Source: Planctomycetota bacterium
GTDB lineage: Bacteria > Planctomycetota > UBA1135 > GCA-002686595
Assembly (NCBI GenBank): GCA_014237855.1
Contig: JABACD010000019.1
Span: forward strand, 18,276-82,275
Direction: 5' to 3'
Length of the DNA: 64,000 bases
Shown here piece by piece: positions 54,094-63,216 of this stretch. Position numbers and translations under genes: made by a program. Every line of letters starts with the position of its first letter. Positions within the stretch are counted from its first letter, which is position 1. The notes below the pieces were generated by a model. It was not told the DNA's origin, did no database searches, and saw only the letters and a list, made by a program, of their open reading frames with translations.

Positions 54094-55245
54094 TCAGAAG
54101 TCGATCCCAACTCCGAAGGTGATACGGAAGTCATTTGGATCTGGGACCTTACCCTCCTCGTCGGCTGAAGGGCTGTTGACCCTATCCCACACCAGGCTCA
54201 GGTCTGTATCGATCCAGTCGATGAGATCTATCGCGAGGGTGGCTGAGAGGTGGCTGGTGTAATCGTCCAGCTCAGATACCGGCAACGTGATCTCATAACC
54301 GAAGTTCAACTCCACATCAGGAGTGACATCCCACTCCATGCTCGTCCCAGCGAGAACAGCGACCGAGTCCTCCGACTTGGAGTCCCCCACCGGGACAGAA
54401 TCGTATCGCGTATAGGTGTATGCAGGCCCTCCCGAGATCTCCCATGTCAGTGTGTTGGCATCTACCAGGTCGTAACCAACTCCCGCCGAGGGGATGACCC
54501 GCATTGAGATGTTCGAGAACGGGTCACGATAGGCAGAGATCCCCAACGGTGTAACGAACAGGCGGCGAGTCAGGAAGTAATCCAGATCGCTGCTCAGACG
54601 GCTATTGTCCGCTGTCTCCTTGCCATCAACCTCGCTGAAAGCCCCGTTAAAAGACGTATCCCAGCGTGAGGACGATGTCTGGCGGCGGATGAAGAGGTAG
54701 GAGTTCAGGTCAGTTTGAGAGCTATTCCCTGATCGAGCTGACAGCCCGAAGCTCAGCCTTCCGCTCCAATGGCTACGCCAGCTGCCATCAGTGGGCACCG
54801 AGGACATGAGCAGGGCCCGATCGACCTGACCCCCTTCAGGTCCGCTGACCACTACGACCCCGTCGACCACCTCCAGCTGGCCCCTGAGGTCCTCCCTCCC
54901 CTCGATTTGCACCACATGTCGACGCGGTGAATGGATGTAGACGATGTCGTCCAGGTCGAGCTTGAGTTCGTCGAGTTCCTCGCTGTCGAACTCCAGCATT
55001 CCGTCCCTCAAGTTCAAGATCTCGCCCTTGAGCCATTCTCCTGACTTCAGCTCTATCCAGTCAGATGAACTCGACGTTTCGAACGGAATGAACTGTGGCC
55101 TACGAAGTAACCCGGACTGAGTCGCTGACGAGTTTGGGGACTGATCGAGATCAGGAGAGCCAAACCGTGACTGCGAAGCTGCGGGACTCGCCCACCCGAG
55201 AAAGGTAACGACGAAGGCAATGAGAACACGAGCTCGGGGGATCAT
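54094..55245 (-). CDS. DUF481 outer-membrane beta-barrel protein
   Basis: 383 aa from the ATG at 55245 (MIPRARVLIAFVVTFLGWASPAASQ), a signal peptide. A small Sm-like beta domain comes first (LKSGEWLKGEILNLRDGMLEF, LDDIVYIHSPRRHVVQIEG), then a DUF481/YdiY-type barrel with alternating strands (GLSARSGNSSQTDLNSYLFI, VIPSAGVGYDLVDANTLTWEISGG) ending in a C-terminal Phe (GVGIDF), as expected for an outer-membrane protein. Function of the family is unknown. Confidence 0.85.
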   Translation of the reverse strand: MIPRARVLIAFVVTFLGWASPAASQSRFGSPDLDQSPNSSATQSGLLRRPQFIPFETSSSSDWIELKSGEWLKGEILNLRDGMLEFDSEELDELKLDLDDIVYIHSPRRHVVQIEGREDLRGQLEVVDGVVVVSGPEGGQVDRALLMSSVPTDGSWRSHWSGRLSFGLSARSGNSSQTDLNSYLFIRRQTSSSRWDTSFNGAFSEVDGKETADNSRLSSDLDYFLTRRLFVTPLGISAYRDPFSNISMRVIPSAGVGYDLVDANTLTWEISGGPAYTYTRYDSVPVGDSKSEDSVAVLAGTSMEWDVTPDVELNFGYEITLPVSELDDYTSHLSATLAIDLIDWIDTDLSLVWDRVNSPSADEEGKVPDPNDFRITFGVGIDF

Positions 55246-55659
55246 GATTTGGGAAGTAGAGAGACCCTGGCCTCCCTCTGGAGGCACGGCGAATGTCCTC
55301 GGTCTCACGATAGCAACGAGCATCATCAGCGGCCCTGATCAGCTCTCTCGCCCCCCTATTGTCTCCGACTCAGCACACGAATCAAGGCTACCGAAGTCCC
55401 AGGCAGCACAGATCGCGCATGCCAACCCTTCAGCCAATGGCACCCGTAGCCAGAGGGAGGGAGCCGAAGTGGATTCAGCCCTTGGCCCGTCACCTGGGAG
55501 ACCGGGAGAAGCACCAGACCAGGAGAAGACTATTTTCAACGGGCCCTTGCAACCCATCCGTTACGGCCAGAAGCTAGGCCTGGGAGGAGCGCGCTGCCGC
55601 CCAAGCGACCCTTGCCGCACAAGAACAGTCGTACGACCCTAGCTCATGACCACGATCAA
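55246..55659. other. Divergent gap upstream of two envelope-protein genes
   Basis: About 410 nt between the DUF481 gene (minus) and the next barrel-like gene (plus), so both promoters should be here. Frames in the gap are Pro/Ser/Arg-rich shadows. No operator or promoter motif stands out. Confidence 0.35.
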
Positions 55660-56580
55660 GTGATATCCCGGCCCCACCTGCTTCTCGCCATCCTCCCACT
55701 ACTGGCAGCGTGCCGCACCGCGAACCCGAACCTAACCTCCGGCATCCCCGCCAGCGACCACAATTCTTCAGGGGCCAGCCAGTCGGTCGAGAACAGCCTT
55801 CCAGCCAGGCCGCGGAGCGACACGGCGGAAGAAGCCGAGGAGTCGGGCAAGTACGAGAATATCTACCGCAAGGCAAGCCTGCAGGTCGGAGGAGTTTCCT
55901 TCGCCAGCTTTACTACAACGGCACAAGTCAGTGGATCAGCTGGTATCGGCGCAGTACTTGATCTCGAGGATGTCCTCGGCGTCAGCTCCTCGACAAACGT
56001 GCTCCGAGTCGACGGTGAGTACATGCTCAATGGGAGAAACCGCCTCTCGATGTCCTACTACGACATCAATAGAGATGGCTCCAGGACCATTGTCGATGAC
56101 ATCGATGTTGGCGACGTGACCATCCCCGCCGGCCAGACAAGCACCAAGATGAGGACAACGATCGGAAAGATCGCTTACCTCTACAGCTTCGTGGACGACG
56201 ATCGAACCGTGATCTCTGGGTCCTTTGGCCTGCACATCATGGATATCAACCTGAAGGTGAAGTCCCCGACGTTTGACATCGAAGAAGACCTGGGCGTGAC
56301 GGCTCCCCTGCCCGTGCTCGGCCTTCACGGCGCTTACGCACTTTCAGAGTCCTGGTCGCTCTTTGCGTCTGGCGAGGTCTTCCAGCTGAAGATCGACAAC
56401 TTCGGTGGCTCGATTTCTGACATCCGCGTGGGTCTGGACTGGGACATCTTTGAACACCTGGGGGTCGGAGCGGAAATCAACGTCTTCAGCATGAATGCGG
56501 ATGTTGATGACGGAGATATGAAGGCTGACATCGAGTATGGATATCAGGGAATCGGCCTCTACCTCCGCGCCTATCTCTGA
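55660..56580 (+). CDS. Outer-membrane barrel-like lipoprotein
   Basis: 306 aa from a GTG at 55660 that begins a good lipoprotein signal (HLLLAILPLLAAC); a TTG start at 55612 is possible but adds charged residues. After a disordered Ser/Glu linker the protein has long amphipathic beta strands (NVLRVDGEYMLNGRNRLSMSYY, KIAYLYSFVDDDRTVISGSFG, YGYQGIGLYLRAYL), typical of an 8- to 10-stranded barrel. No specific family is recognised. It is convergent with the ion-channel gene. Confidence 0.7.
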   Translation: MISRPHLLLAILPLLAACRTANPNLTSGIPASDHNSSGASQSVENSLPARPRSDTAEEAEESGKYENIYRKASLQVGGVSFASFTTTAQVSGSAGIGAVLDLEDVLGVSSSTNVLRVDGEYMLNGRNRLSMSYYDINRDGSRTIVDDIDVGDVTIPAGQTSTKMRTTIGKIAYLYSFVDDDRTVISGSFGLHIMDINLKVKSPTFDIEEDLGVTAPLPVLGLHGAYALSESWSLFASGEVFQLKIDNFGGSISDIRVGLDWDIFEHLGVGAEINVFSMNADVDDGDMKADIEYGYQGIGLYLRAYL

Positions 56581-56601
56581 GGCGGTAACAGAGGCTCAGA
56601 G
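56575..56601. terminator. Hairpin between barrel-like gene and ion-channel gene
   Basis: CTCTGAG (56575-56581) pairs perfectly with CTCAGAG (56595-56601) across the stops of two convergent genes. Without T tracts, it is a moderate candidate for a bidirectional terminator. Confidence 0.4.
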
Positions 56602-57642
56602 CAGATCGAAGATCGTGAAGGATCCCAGGAGAATGTAGAGCAGCGGATAGACGAACCGCGCAGCGCGATCAACCTTCTGGGCCTGCTCCAACCGGCCCGC
56701 CTTTGCCATGTGCCCCGTAACAATGGCCTCTGCAAGTGCAAGGAAGACCAGAAGTGTCGCACCAAGAACGAATTCATCCGCCAGCGTGGAGTAGGCGATT
56801 CGTGGCAAGGTGCGGTTGATCATCAGCGAGAATGCGATCAAGGTGAAGACCGAGGAAGTGGCCACACCTATCTGAGGACCCGAGTCAACTGGATTGATCC
56901 AGAACACCGCCCAGGCCATGAAGATGATCAGGGTCAGTGGCAGGAAGATCTTCATCCAGTAGTAGCCCGGCAGCCGCTGCGCCATCAGCCGGTGGTTCAC
57001 CCTGGAGAGTGAATGTCCTCGAGATGGAATTGGCTCAGAGGTCACCTCGGTTCGCGCGGTCTCCAGCTCCCACCCAGCTGGAGAGATCTCGGGAAGGCTT
57101 TGGGCCATGACCGTCTCGGGCACGAGAACGATTTCCTTGTCCCCATGCCCCACCACTACCATGGAAAGCGGCAGGGTCTGGATGTCGAAGGGAAAGCGCC
57201 GCAGATCAAGCTTGCACGAGAACTGACCCTGAATGCGCTGGCGATAGATAGCGGTTCCGTCATCGCTGATGTAGATCACGCGGGGCAGGTACTCCCTCAC
57301 GGCCTTCTGATTCATGATCGCCACCACTGGTGACCAAACATCACTCAGTGCCACCTGTGAATCTCCCAGCCCCAGCTCAGTAACCAGGCGGGGATCCCGC
57401 CACTTCAAGCTGTAAACGAAGTCACCTTCAAACATCTCACTGGCTTCATGGATCGAGTAAACGTCGATCACCATCAAGCTCAACATGACCTCCAGTGGCC
57501 CCTCTTCAAAGCTCGGAGGGGCCTGCTGCACGGGATTCAAGACCTCCTGAGAAGCCACGCTGGACGGAGCGGCAGCCACCCTCGGGGCCAGGCCCAGAAG
57601 AGAGACAATTGCAAGTCCAGCAATCGCCAGAGAGTGGATCAC
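56596..57642 (-). CDS. Pentameric ligand-gated ion channel (bacterial Cys-loop receptor homologue)
   Basis: 348 aa from a GTG at 57642 preceded by GGGGAGG at 4 nt; this gives a signal peptide (IHSLAIAGLAIVSLLGLAPR). Residues about 45-225 form the extracellular ligand-binding domain: FVYSLKWRDPRL, SDVWSPVVAIMNQKAV, and FSCKLDLRRFPFDIQTL, the Cys-loop region with the FPFD signature. The first Cys is kept (143), the second position is Leu157, so no disulphide. Four membrane helices follow: M1 about 226-249 with Pro235, M2 about 255-277 then LPRIAYST, M3 about 287-311, M4 about 327-346. The short M3-M4 loop is typical of prokaryotic members such as GLIC and ELIC. It is the third gene of an operon with two small helical envelope proteins. 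Ligand and ion selectivity are unknown. Confidence 0.93.
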   Translation of the reverse strand: MIHSLAIAGLAIVSLLGLAPRVAAAPSSVASQEVLNPVQQAPPSFEEGPLEVMLSLMVIDVYSIHEASEMFEGDFVYSLKWRDPRLVTELGLGDSQVALSDVWSPVVAIMNQKAVREYLPRVIYISDDGTAIYRQRIQGQFSCKLDLRRFPFDIQTLPLSMVVVGHGDKEIVLVPETVMAQSLPEISPAGWELETARTEVTSEPIPSRGHSLSRVNHRLMAQRLPGYYWMKIFLPLTLIIFMAWAVFWINPVDSGPQIGVATSSVFTLIAFSLMINRTLPRIAYSTLADEFVLGATLLVFLALAEAIVTGHMAKAGRLEQAQKVDRAARFVYPLLYILLGSFTIFDLL

Positions 57643-57652
57643 CTCACCTCCC

Positions 57653-58015
57653 CTACAGCTTGTCCTGTGGAGCAGGGAACAACTCCTGCCACTCTTCCTT
57701 GGATAGAACTGCATGCAATTGCGTGTGCGCAGCCAGCAGTCCCCTTGTGATCTCAGCGCGCTCCTCCTCGAAGGCGTGCAAGACAAGTAGGTAGTCTTCT
57801 CTGGTCGCCTCGTAGTTCAGGTGGATCTTGCGAATCTGTGCACTCCCCTCCTCAACGGCCTTGTTGAGCCGAGCGTGGAGAGTTGTGATTTCTCCAAGAA
57901 CTGCCGTTGCCTCAGCTCTGCGCGAACTGTCAGGAACGATGTTCTTGAGCTTGTCCTCATGATCGTAGGTGCTGCCGAACAGGCTGCCCAAGAGGATAAA
58001 AATGGCGATCAGCAT
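57653..58015 (-). CDS. Small membrane-anchored helical protein (channel-operon partner)
   Basis: 120 aa. A short N-terminal hydrophobic segment (MLIAIFILLGSLFGS) is followed by an almost wholly helical region (AVLGEITTLHARLNKAVEEG, FEEERAEITRGLLAAHTQL) ending SKEEWQELFP. This resembles the helical hairpins of periplasmic Spy/CpxP-type proteins, but no firm family match is claimed. Its second half aligns with the upstream gene's product (NYEATREDY with DYETSSQEL; LSKEEWQELF with VPAEDWPEFS), so the two are paralogues. Its stop codon overlaps the ribosome-binding site of the ion-channel gene. Confidence 0.78.
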   Translation of the reverse strand: MLIAIFILLGSLFGSTYDHEDKLKNIVPDSSRRAEATAVLGEITTLHARLNKAVEEGSAQIRKIHLNYEATREDYLLVLHAFEEERAEITRGLLAAHTQLHAVLSKEEWQELFPAPQDKL

Positions 58016-58028
58016 GATTGTTCAGGTT

Positions 58029-58496
58029 CTAGAGAATGGGATGTTCGTGAGCGAGAAGCGAGTCCATATCCAGCTTCGAGAATTCCGGCCAATCCTCGGC
58101 GGGAACCTCGGAACGCATCTCAATCCCGATTGAAATCAACTCCTGGCAATGGTCTCGCCAGACCTGGTCGTGCTCAATGAAGAGACTCTCTAGCTCCTGG
58201 CTCGATGTTTCGTAGTCCGCATTCGCAAGGGCAAGCCTCCGCGAGAGCTCAGCGCAATCGGCCAGGTATGCATCCTGAATTGCATCACGCTTGGCAGCCT
58301 GCTCGATCAGCGATGTACGAACTGTGGCATCGTCAATCACTCGCTCGATGTAGCTGACCAACTCCTTGCGCTTGTCCGCTGTATGGCAAGCAGGGACCAA
58401 GCAGATAGCAACGAGAAGCAAGCTCATGATCACCACACTCAGAGATGCTCTGGTCTTTCTGGGGACTGGAACTCGACCTCGACGGTGGCTGGACAT
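58029..58496 (-). CDS. Small helical lipoprotein (channel-operon partner)
   Basis: 155 aa from the ATG at 58496, with AGGAG 8 nt upstream. A basic leader and hydrophobic segment end in a lipobox (CLVPAC, Cys37), so it should be lipid-anchored in the envelope. The mature part is helical (YIERVIDDATVRTSLIEQAA, LSRRLALANADYETSSQELE) and shares the Tyr-Glu and Trp positions of the next gene's product. First gene of the three-gene operon with the ion channel, 13 nt upstream of the second. A role as sensor, chaperone or channel subunit is possible but unproven. Confidence 0.78.
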   Translation of the reverse strand: MSSHRRGRVPVPRKTRASLSVVIMSLLLVAICLVPACHTADKRKELVSYIERVIDDATVRTSLIEQAAKRDAIQDAYLADCAELSRRLALANADYETSSQELESLFIEHDQVWRDHCQELISIGIEMRSEVPAEDWPEFSKLDMDSLLAHEHPIL

Positions 58497-58765
58497 GTGA
58501 TATCTCCTGTTTGCAAGTACCGAACCCTTGTGAAAGATGCCGTAGTACACACGGTAGGACAAGGTGATCGGACAGGTCAAAGAGTAACGAAGTCCACAAT
58601 CCATCGCATGCCACAGTATTGTGGTATGAGCCCCACTCGTGGAGCCAAGCTTCAGCTGGTAAGTAGCTCTGCGGAGTTGCGGTCAACCACGGACCTTCGC
58701 CAGCGACTGGACTGGGCCATCTCGGAGATCTTCGGTCAGTCCCCCCTCCAGCCAACGCAGACCCC

Positions 58766-59737
58766 ATGCTGACACTCAATATCACAGCTCGAAGGCTAGC
58801 CGCCGCCCTTGCCCTTACCGCTCTCTCCAGCAATGCGCTCGCCGTCCAGGCGGACAAAGGCCCCCTCAAGGTCTTCATCCTCGCTGGCCAATCGAACATG
58901 GAGGGAGCCGGGATGATCAAGGCCGACCCCCTGCGAAATGATGGCAAGGGCAGTCTTGAGTATCTGGTCAGGAGTCCCGAAACCCGGGATCACTACAGGC
59001 ATCTTGTCGACAGCGATGGAGAGTGGGCCACTCGCGACGATGTCTGGATCTCGTACTTCGACCGCAGGGGCGAGCTGACCGTTGGCTACGGCGCCAAGGA
59101 GGATCGCATCGGTCCCGAGCTTCAGTTCGGCCACATGGTCGGGGACCGCTATGAGGACCAGGTCCTGCTGATCAAGGTCGCCTGGGGCGGCAAGAGCCTC
59201 GCCAGGGACTTCAGGCCCCCGAGCAGCGGAGGAGAGATCGGACCCAACTACAAGGAACTCTTCATCGTGGTTCGAGATGTCCTGAAGAAGCTCGATGAGC
59301 TCTTCCCCGACTACAAAGGTCAGGGCTATGAGCTCGCAGGCATCGCCTGGCACCAGGGGTGGAACGATCGAGTCAACCAGGAGTTCAACGACGCCTACGA
59401 ACAGAACCTGGGCAACTTCATCAGGGACGCCCGCAAGGAATTGAACATCAAGGACCTCCCCTTCGTGATTGCCGAGACGGGCATGTCAGGCCCCGAAGAG
59501 AAACACCCTCGGGCCCTCTCACTCATGCGAGCCCAGGCAGCCGTAGCGAAGCTCGAGGAGTTCAAGGGAAACGTCGCCTTCGTCGGAACCAGGGACTTCT
59601 ATCGCCCCCCCGACGTCTCCCCTTCCGGCCAGGGTTACCACTGGAACAGCAATGCAGAGACCTACTGTCTGATCGGCGAGAACATGGGCAAGGCCATGAT
59701 CGAACTGATTGGTGAGGGGAACTCTTCCGCCCAATGA
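58766..59737 (+). CDS. Sialate O-acetylesterase-like (SASA family) secreted esterase
   Basis: 323 aa. Signal peptide (LAAALALTALSSNALA), then the SGNH-type SASA domain: FILAGQSNMEGAG with the nucleophile Ser, VAWGGKSLARDF with the oxyanion Gly, GIAWHQGWND and the late HWNSNAETY containing the catalytic His. The family removes O-acetyl groups from sugars such as sialic acid or plant polysaccharides and is expanded in planctomycetes. It diverges from the ion-channel operon across 270 nt. Confidence 0.9.
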   Translation: MLTLNITARRLAAALALTALSSNALAVQADKGPLKVFILAGQSNMEGAGMIKADPLRNDGKGSLEYLVRSPETRDHYRHLVDSDGEWATRDDVWISYFDRRGELTVGYGAKEDRIGPELQFGHMVGDRYEDQVLLIKVAWGGKSLARDFRPPSSGGEIGPNYKELFIVVRDVLKKLDELFPDYKGQGYELAGIAWHQGWNDRVNQEFNDAYEQNLGNFIRDARKELNIKDLPFVIAETGMSGPEEKHPRALSLMRAQAAVAKLEEFKGNVAFVGTRDFYRPPDVSPSGQGYHWNSNAETYCLIGENMGKAMIELIGEGNSSAQ

Positions 59738-59773
59738 GGGTCGAGGTGGGAGCAGAGGAGCAGCCCGCTTCTC

Positions 59774-61216
59774 CTAACCGCCCTTCCAGAAGAACACCCG
59801 CCAGCGATCGACATCACCGGAAGAGATCTCCTTCACCGAGTCTCGCAGACTGATCAGGTTGCCCCCATCGAGAACAGCGAGAGCCTGGGCAGCAGCTTCA
59901 CGCGTTCTCTCCGCGGCTGCTTTCTCTACCAGCTCGGCAAGCAGCGCTCTCGACTCCTCCGCACGGCCCAGCGCCAGGGCCAGAATCGCCGCGACCTGGT
60001 AGTCATTCGTCTCCGTTGCCGCAATCTCCTCCAAGGACTCGAGCACCTTGCGATCGGGAAGTAGATACCCCAACGCCAGGATCGCGTTCACACGAACTCG
60101 CTCACTCTTCTCCTTTCTTGCCATCCGAGTGAGGGTGCTGGCAACGGAGCTATTCCCTCGCCCACAGGCACCAAGAGCCCTCACCCACTCAGCCCTGACC
60201 CCCTCGTCCTTCTCCTTCTTCAGGGCCTTCTTCACCGCCGCAAGGCCCCCTTCGGCACCAAGCTGCTCATAGGCCACGGCGACCTGAATGCGCAGACTCG
60301 GGCGGCGGTGCGTCGTGAACTGTTCAAGAGCGGACAGATGGGCTGGAGTTCCCACGAGCCCAATCAGGTAGATGGTCCCCTCGAGGATCTCCCCCAGCTC
60401 GTTTCTCTCTCCCCTAGCCAGGTCCCAGAGCGCTAGCTCCTGTGCCATGTACTTTGCGCTCTGCTCCTCGTCCGTGAACAGAAGCCGTCGGATACCCGTC
60501 TCGTCCTTCGGTGTCAGCTGTCGACGCTTGTACTGATCGAGCAACTCGGTCAGTTCATCCGTCCTCAGACCCCGTCCTAGCTCATCTTCATCATCGAGCT
60601 GATACACCTCCCCCATCAAGAGTCGTCGCGGAGCATGGGCATCTTTGGGTAGCTCAGGCCGCTCCTCGATCCCCGAGAGTCGAAGAGCCCGATCGAAACA
60701 CCAGGCGAACTCCTCGGCACTGATTTCATACGGGCAGGAGAGTAGCAGCTCGCCTTTCGGTGACAGCCAGACGTGCTGGGGTAGTGCCACGACCCCATTG
60801 GAGTTTGGACGAAGCCAGCGCTGCCTGATGGTCTCCAGGTTGTCCACGAAGTCCTGCGCCGAGTAATCCCCCAGCTTCGGCACCCGCCTCCGGTCACCGG
60901 GGAACCACTGCCAACCAGCGAGGGCCACCGAACTGTCGAGGTAACTCCGCAGATCCTTGGCACGGTAGAGCTCCTTCAAGTGCCGCTCGCTTCGTGGCTC
61001 GAGCGTGGTGCCCAAGGCGAGCAAGATGACTCTTGTTTCAGCGGCAGCCTGCTCGAGTCCGGCATCGACATCCACAGTCCAGCTGCCTCCCTGGGCAGGG
61101 GCCGATGCAGCCAGAGGACAGGCAGCGACACTCGCTCCGGGTAGCAGCAGAATGATCAGGGCAAGCAAGAAGCCCGGACCAGGCTGACCCCGCTGCTGTG
61201 CAGATTCGGGCCTCAC
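59774..61216 (-). CDS. Secreted HEAT-repeat protein
   Basis: 480 aa, GTG start overlapping the previous stop (GTGA). Signal peptide (FLLALIILLLPGASVAA). Residues 45-195 resemble a thioredoxin-like fold of the kind seen in planctomycete proteins (ETRVILLALGTTLEP, VALPQHVWLSPKGELLLSC) but without a CxxC. Residues 280-460 are helical HEAT-like repeats (GGLAAVKKALKKEKDEGVRAEWVRALGACG, VRVNAILALGYLLPDRKVLESLEEIA). Probably a periplasmic scaffold. Confidence 0.78.
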   Translation of the reverse strand: MRPESAQQRGQPGPGFLLALIILLLPGASVAACPLAASAPAQGGSWTVDVDAGLEQAAAETRVILLALGTTLEPRSERHLKELYRAKDLRSYLDSSVALAGWQWFPGDRRRVPKLGDYSAQDFVDNLETIRQRWLRPNSNGVVALPQHVWLSPKGELLLSCPYEISAEEFAWCFDRALRLSGIEERPELPKDAHAPRRLLMGEVYQLDDEDELGRGLRTDELTELLDQYKRRQLTPKDETGIRRLLFTDEEQSAKYMAQELALWDLARGERNELGEILEGTIYLIGLVGTPAHLSALEQFTTHRRPSLRIQVAVAYEQLGAEGGLAAVKKALKKEKDEGVRAEWVRALGACGRGNSSVASTLTRMARKEKSERVRVNAILALGYLLPDRKVLESLEEIAATETNDYQVAAILALALGRAEESRALLAELVEKAAAERTREAAAQALAVLDGGNLISLRDSVKEISSGDVDRWRVFFWKGG

Positions 61217-61914
61217 TTGCCAGGGCGGCTCATGTAGCGAGTGAGCTGCTCCTCGCTCAGGAAGCCAGAGAGGTCATCCCGGAGCGCCTGCCGGTTGGTC
61301 GATTTTAGCTCGCCGATCAGCTCGTTGCCCTCGCCAGACTCCCAACGCCTGAGGACTTCAGCCTCTCGATCGTATTGATCCATCAATGCCCTGCGCATCT
61401 CGGAAGACTGGTTGGGAGCCAGCTGCAGCCAGCCATCCAGCTTGACCATCGTGCCCTCGAGACGCCCCAGCCGCTTCTCCTGATATGCCCTCACGTTCTC
61501 AACTGCTTCTTCCTGCTTGATCTGAGCCAGGGTGTCCGCAATCGTCTCCTTGAACTCCGGCGAGACAGGATCATTCACTTCAGCTGCACCCGATCTGGCC
61601 CTGAGAGCTTTCTCGACCTCTTCCTGGAAGAGACGAAACTCCTCCAGCGTGACAAGCTCCTTGTCCGCAGACTCACGCACGGTCGAAGCGGGCCGCAGTT
61701 CCAGCACCTTGATGCGGTCGATGAGCGCCCTGTTGTCCGCTTGAAGAGCCTCGATTTCCGAGGTCAGATCCACACTCTGGCTGATGGCTCGCTGTTCGAC
61801 CGCCTCCCCATCCTTGGAGAGTTCCGTTGGACGACCCGAGTCGAAGAGGACACTTCCCAACGCAAGACCGCTGACGACCAGAGCGACGAGAGATAGGCTG
61901 AGTTGGTTCTTCAT
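61213..61914 (-). CDS. Membrane-anchored coiled-coil protein
   Basis: 233 aa from the ATG at 61914 (MKNQLSLSLVALVVSGLALGSVLF), an N-terminal anchor or signal. A coiled coil follows (LTSEIEALQADNRALIDRIKVLEL), then a helical domain ending LSGFLSEEQLTRYMSRPG, a pattern like periplasmic LTXXQ/heavy-metal-resistance proteins. Translationally coupled to the HEAT-repeat gene by a 4-nt overlap. The longer frame to 62169 overlaps the divergent gene and is rejected. Confidence 0.7.
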   Translation of the reverse strand: MKNQLSLSLVALVVSGLALGSVLFDSGRPTELSKDGEAVEQRAISQSVDLTSEIEALQADNRALIDRIKVLELRPASTVRESADKELVTLEEFRLFQEEVEKALRARSGAAEVNDPVSPEFKETIADTLAQIKQEEAVENVRAYQEKRLGRLEGTMVKLDGWLQLAPNQSSEMRRALMDQYDREAEVLRRWESGEGNELIGELKSTNRQALRDDLSGFLSEEQLTRYMSRPGK

Positions 61915-62142
61915 CAGTGAATTGGGACGGGGTTGCTGTTCCAGGGCAAGGCGCCGGCGCTGTTGGCTGGTGATTATGGCAAATGTCCTGTGATTCGGAC
62001 ACGCATCCTCCGGATGCGGAGGACGGACCTGTGGGCGCACCCAGCCTCCGGAGACTCGCATCACGAGGATCAGCAGCAGCTTCGAGAACTCCATTGGTGA
62101 CCCTGCACCGCGAAGCGGTAGCTTTAGGGCCCAAGCAACTCC

Positions 62143-63216
62143 ATGAACCTCCTCCTTTATCGCCTCCACCTTCGACGAGCCCTCAATCCGGTCCTCGGGG
62201 TCTTGCTTCTGGGGGTGGGACTGTTCGTGATCGGCTCCCGGCGCGTGGGTGCCCAGTTCCTGGACACTGAGGAGAGTTCGATCCAGCTCCTGCGAGCAGA
62301 TGTCGTCTTTGCGCTCCTCGCGGTCCTTGTTCCGCTACTCCTCGCCGGAGTCGCCGGTACCTTTCGTAGGCTGGACGAGAGTGAGCGGCACTGGCTCTTG
62401 CCGCGACGGATCTCACGCTCATCCATCGCCATCTCCACCTGGACGGGTGTCCTGTCCGGCGCACTCCTGTGGCTGGTCGCGATTGGACTGTCCTGCGAGC
62501 TGACCGGGGAGGGAGGCGAGCCCTCACTGCGGGAGGCCCAGAGCCTGGAAATGCAGCAGGTCGGACGCGTGGGCACAGAAGGCGACCTGGTCTGGCTCAC
62601 CCCCGGATTCGAGCGGCCCGCTGGAAGCGTGGCCAGGCTTGGCCTGGGGCTGTTCGGCAATTACGGGGAGGTGGAAGCCGTCGAACTGATCGTGCGCGAA
62701 TCGCAGGATGCGGATGCCTTCGATGTGGGCACGGCTCAGCCGGGAATGCACACCCTGATCGAGGTTGAACTCCCAGCGGGGCACGATGCGCTCCACTTCG
62801 AGTTTCGAGCTCGTGGCGTGAGCAAGGCTCTCATGCTGCACGACACGAAGCTGCGCCTCTTCGTCCCCGCCAGTGAACGGGCTGCCGTGCTGAGCTTCCT
62901 CCTGCGCATCGCCCTGACCCTGACAGGCCTCCTCGCCCTGGTACTCGGGCTCGGAGCCTGGCTCAGTCCGGCCAGCCTCCTGCTCGCCTTGATCGGGGGC
63001 TACAGCCTCCTCTGGCTCGAGGCCGAAGCCCTGGCTGGCTCCTTCCTCGAACGCTGGTTACCAGGCTACGACCTGCCAGCGGCCTTCGGCTTGCTCTCCC
63101 AGGGACGCGCCTCGCAGGCCCTGCCAGTCGAGACCTGGCTGGGCGCTGGTGTGCTGGTTCTGGTCGGACTCTCACTACACCGTCTGGCAATGGGACGCTG
63201 GAGGCTTGGAGCATGA
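62143..63216 (+). CDS. Integral membrane protein, possibly ABC-2 permease-like
   Basis: 357 aa. Hydrophobic segments near 17-34, 52-72, 95-115, then a large hydrophilic domain (about 120-240) and four more segments at the C-terminus (LLRIALTLTGLLALVLGLGA, ASLLLALIGGYSLLWLEAEAL). The layout resembles ABC-2 type permeases with an extracytoplasmic insert. No ATPase adjoins it within the window. It overlaps the next gene by 4 nt (ATGA). Confidence 0.68.
   Translation: MNLLLYRLHLRRALNPVLGVLLLGVGLFVIGSRRVGAQFLDTEESSIQLLRADVVFALLAVLVPLLLAGVAGTFRRLDESERHWLLPRRISRSSIAISTWTGVLSGALLWLVAIGLSCELTGEGGEPSLREAQSLEMQQVGRVGTEGDLVWLTPGFERPAGSVARLGLGLFGNYGEVEAVELIVRESQDADAFDVGTAQPGMHTLIEVELPAGHDALHFEFRARGVSKALMLHDTKLRLFVPASERAAVLSFLLRIALTLTGLLALVLGLGAWLSPASLLLALIGGYSLLWLEAEALAGSFLERWLPGYDLPAAFGLLSQGRASQALPVETWLGAGVLVLVGLSLHRLAMGRWRLGA

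Noticed and set aside
58383..58772. Plus-strand 129-codon frame before the SASA esterase
   Set aside because: Antisense to the lipoprotein gene start, no ribosome-binding site and no motif; treated as promoter region.
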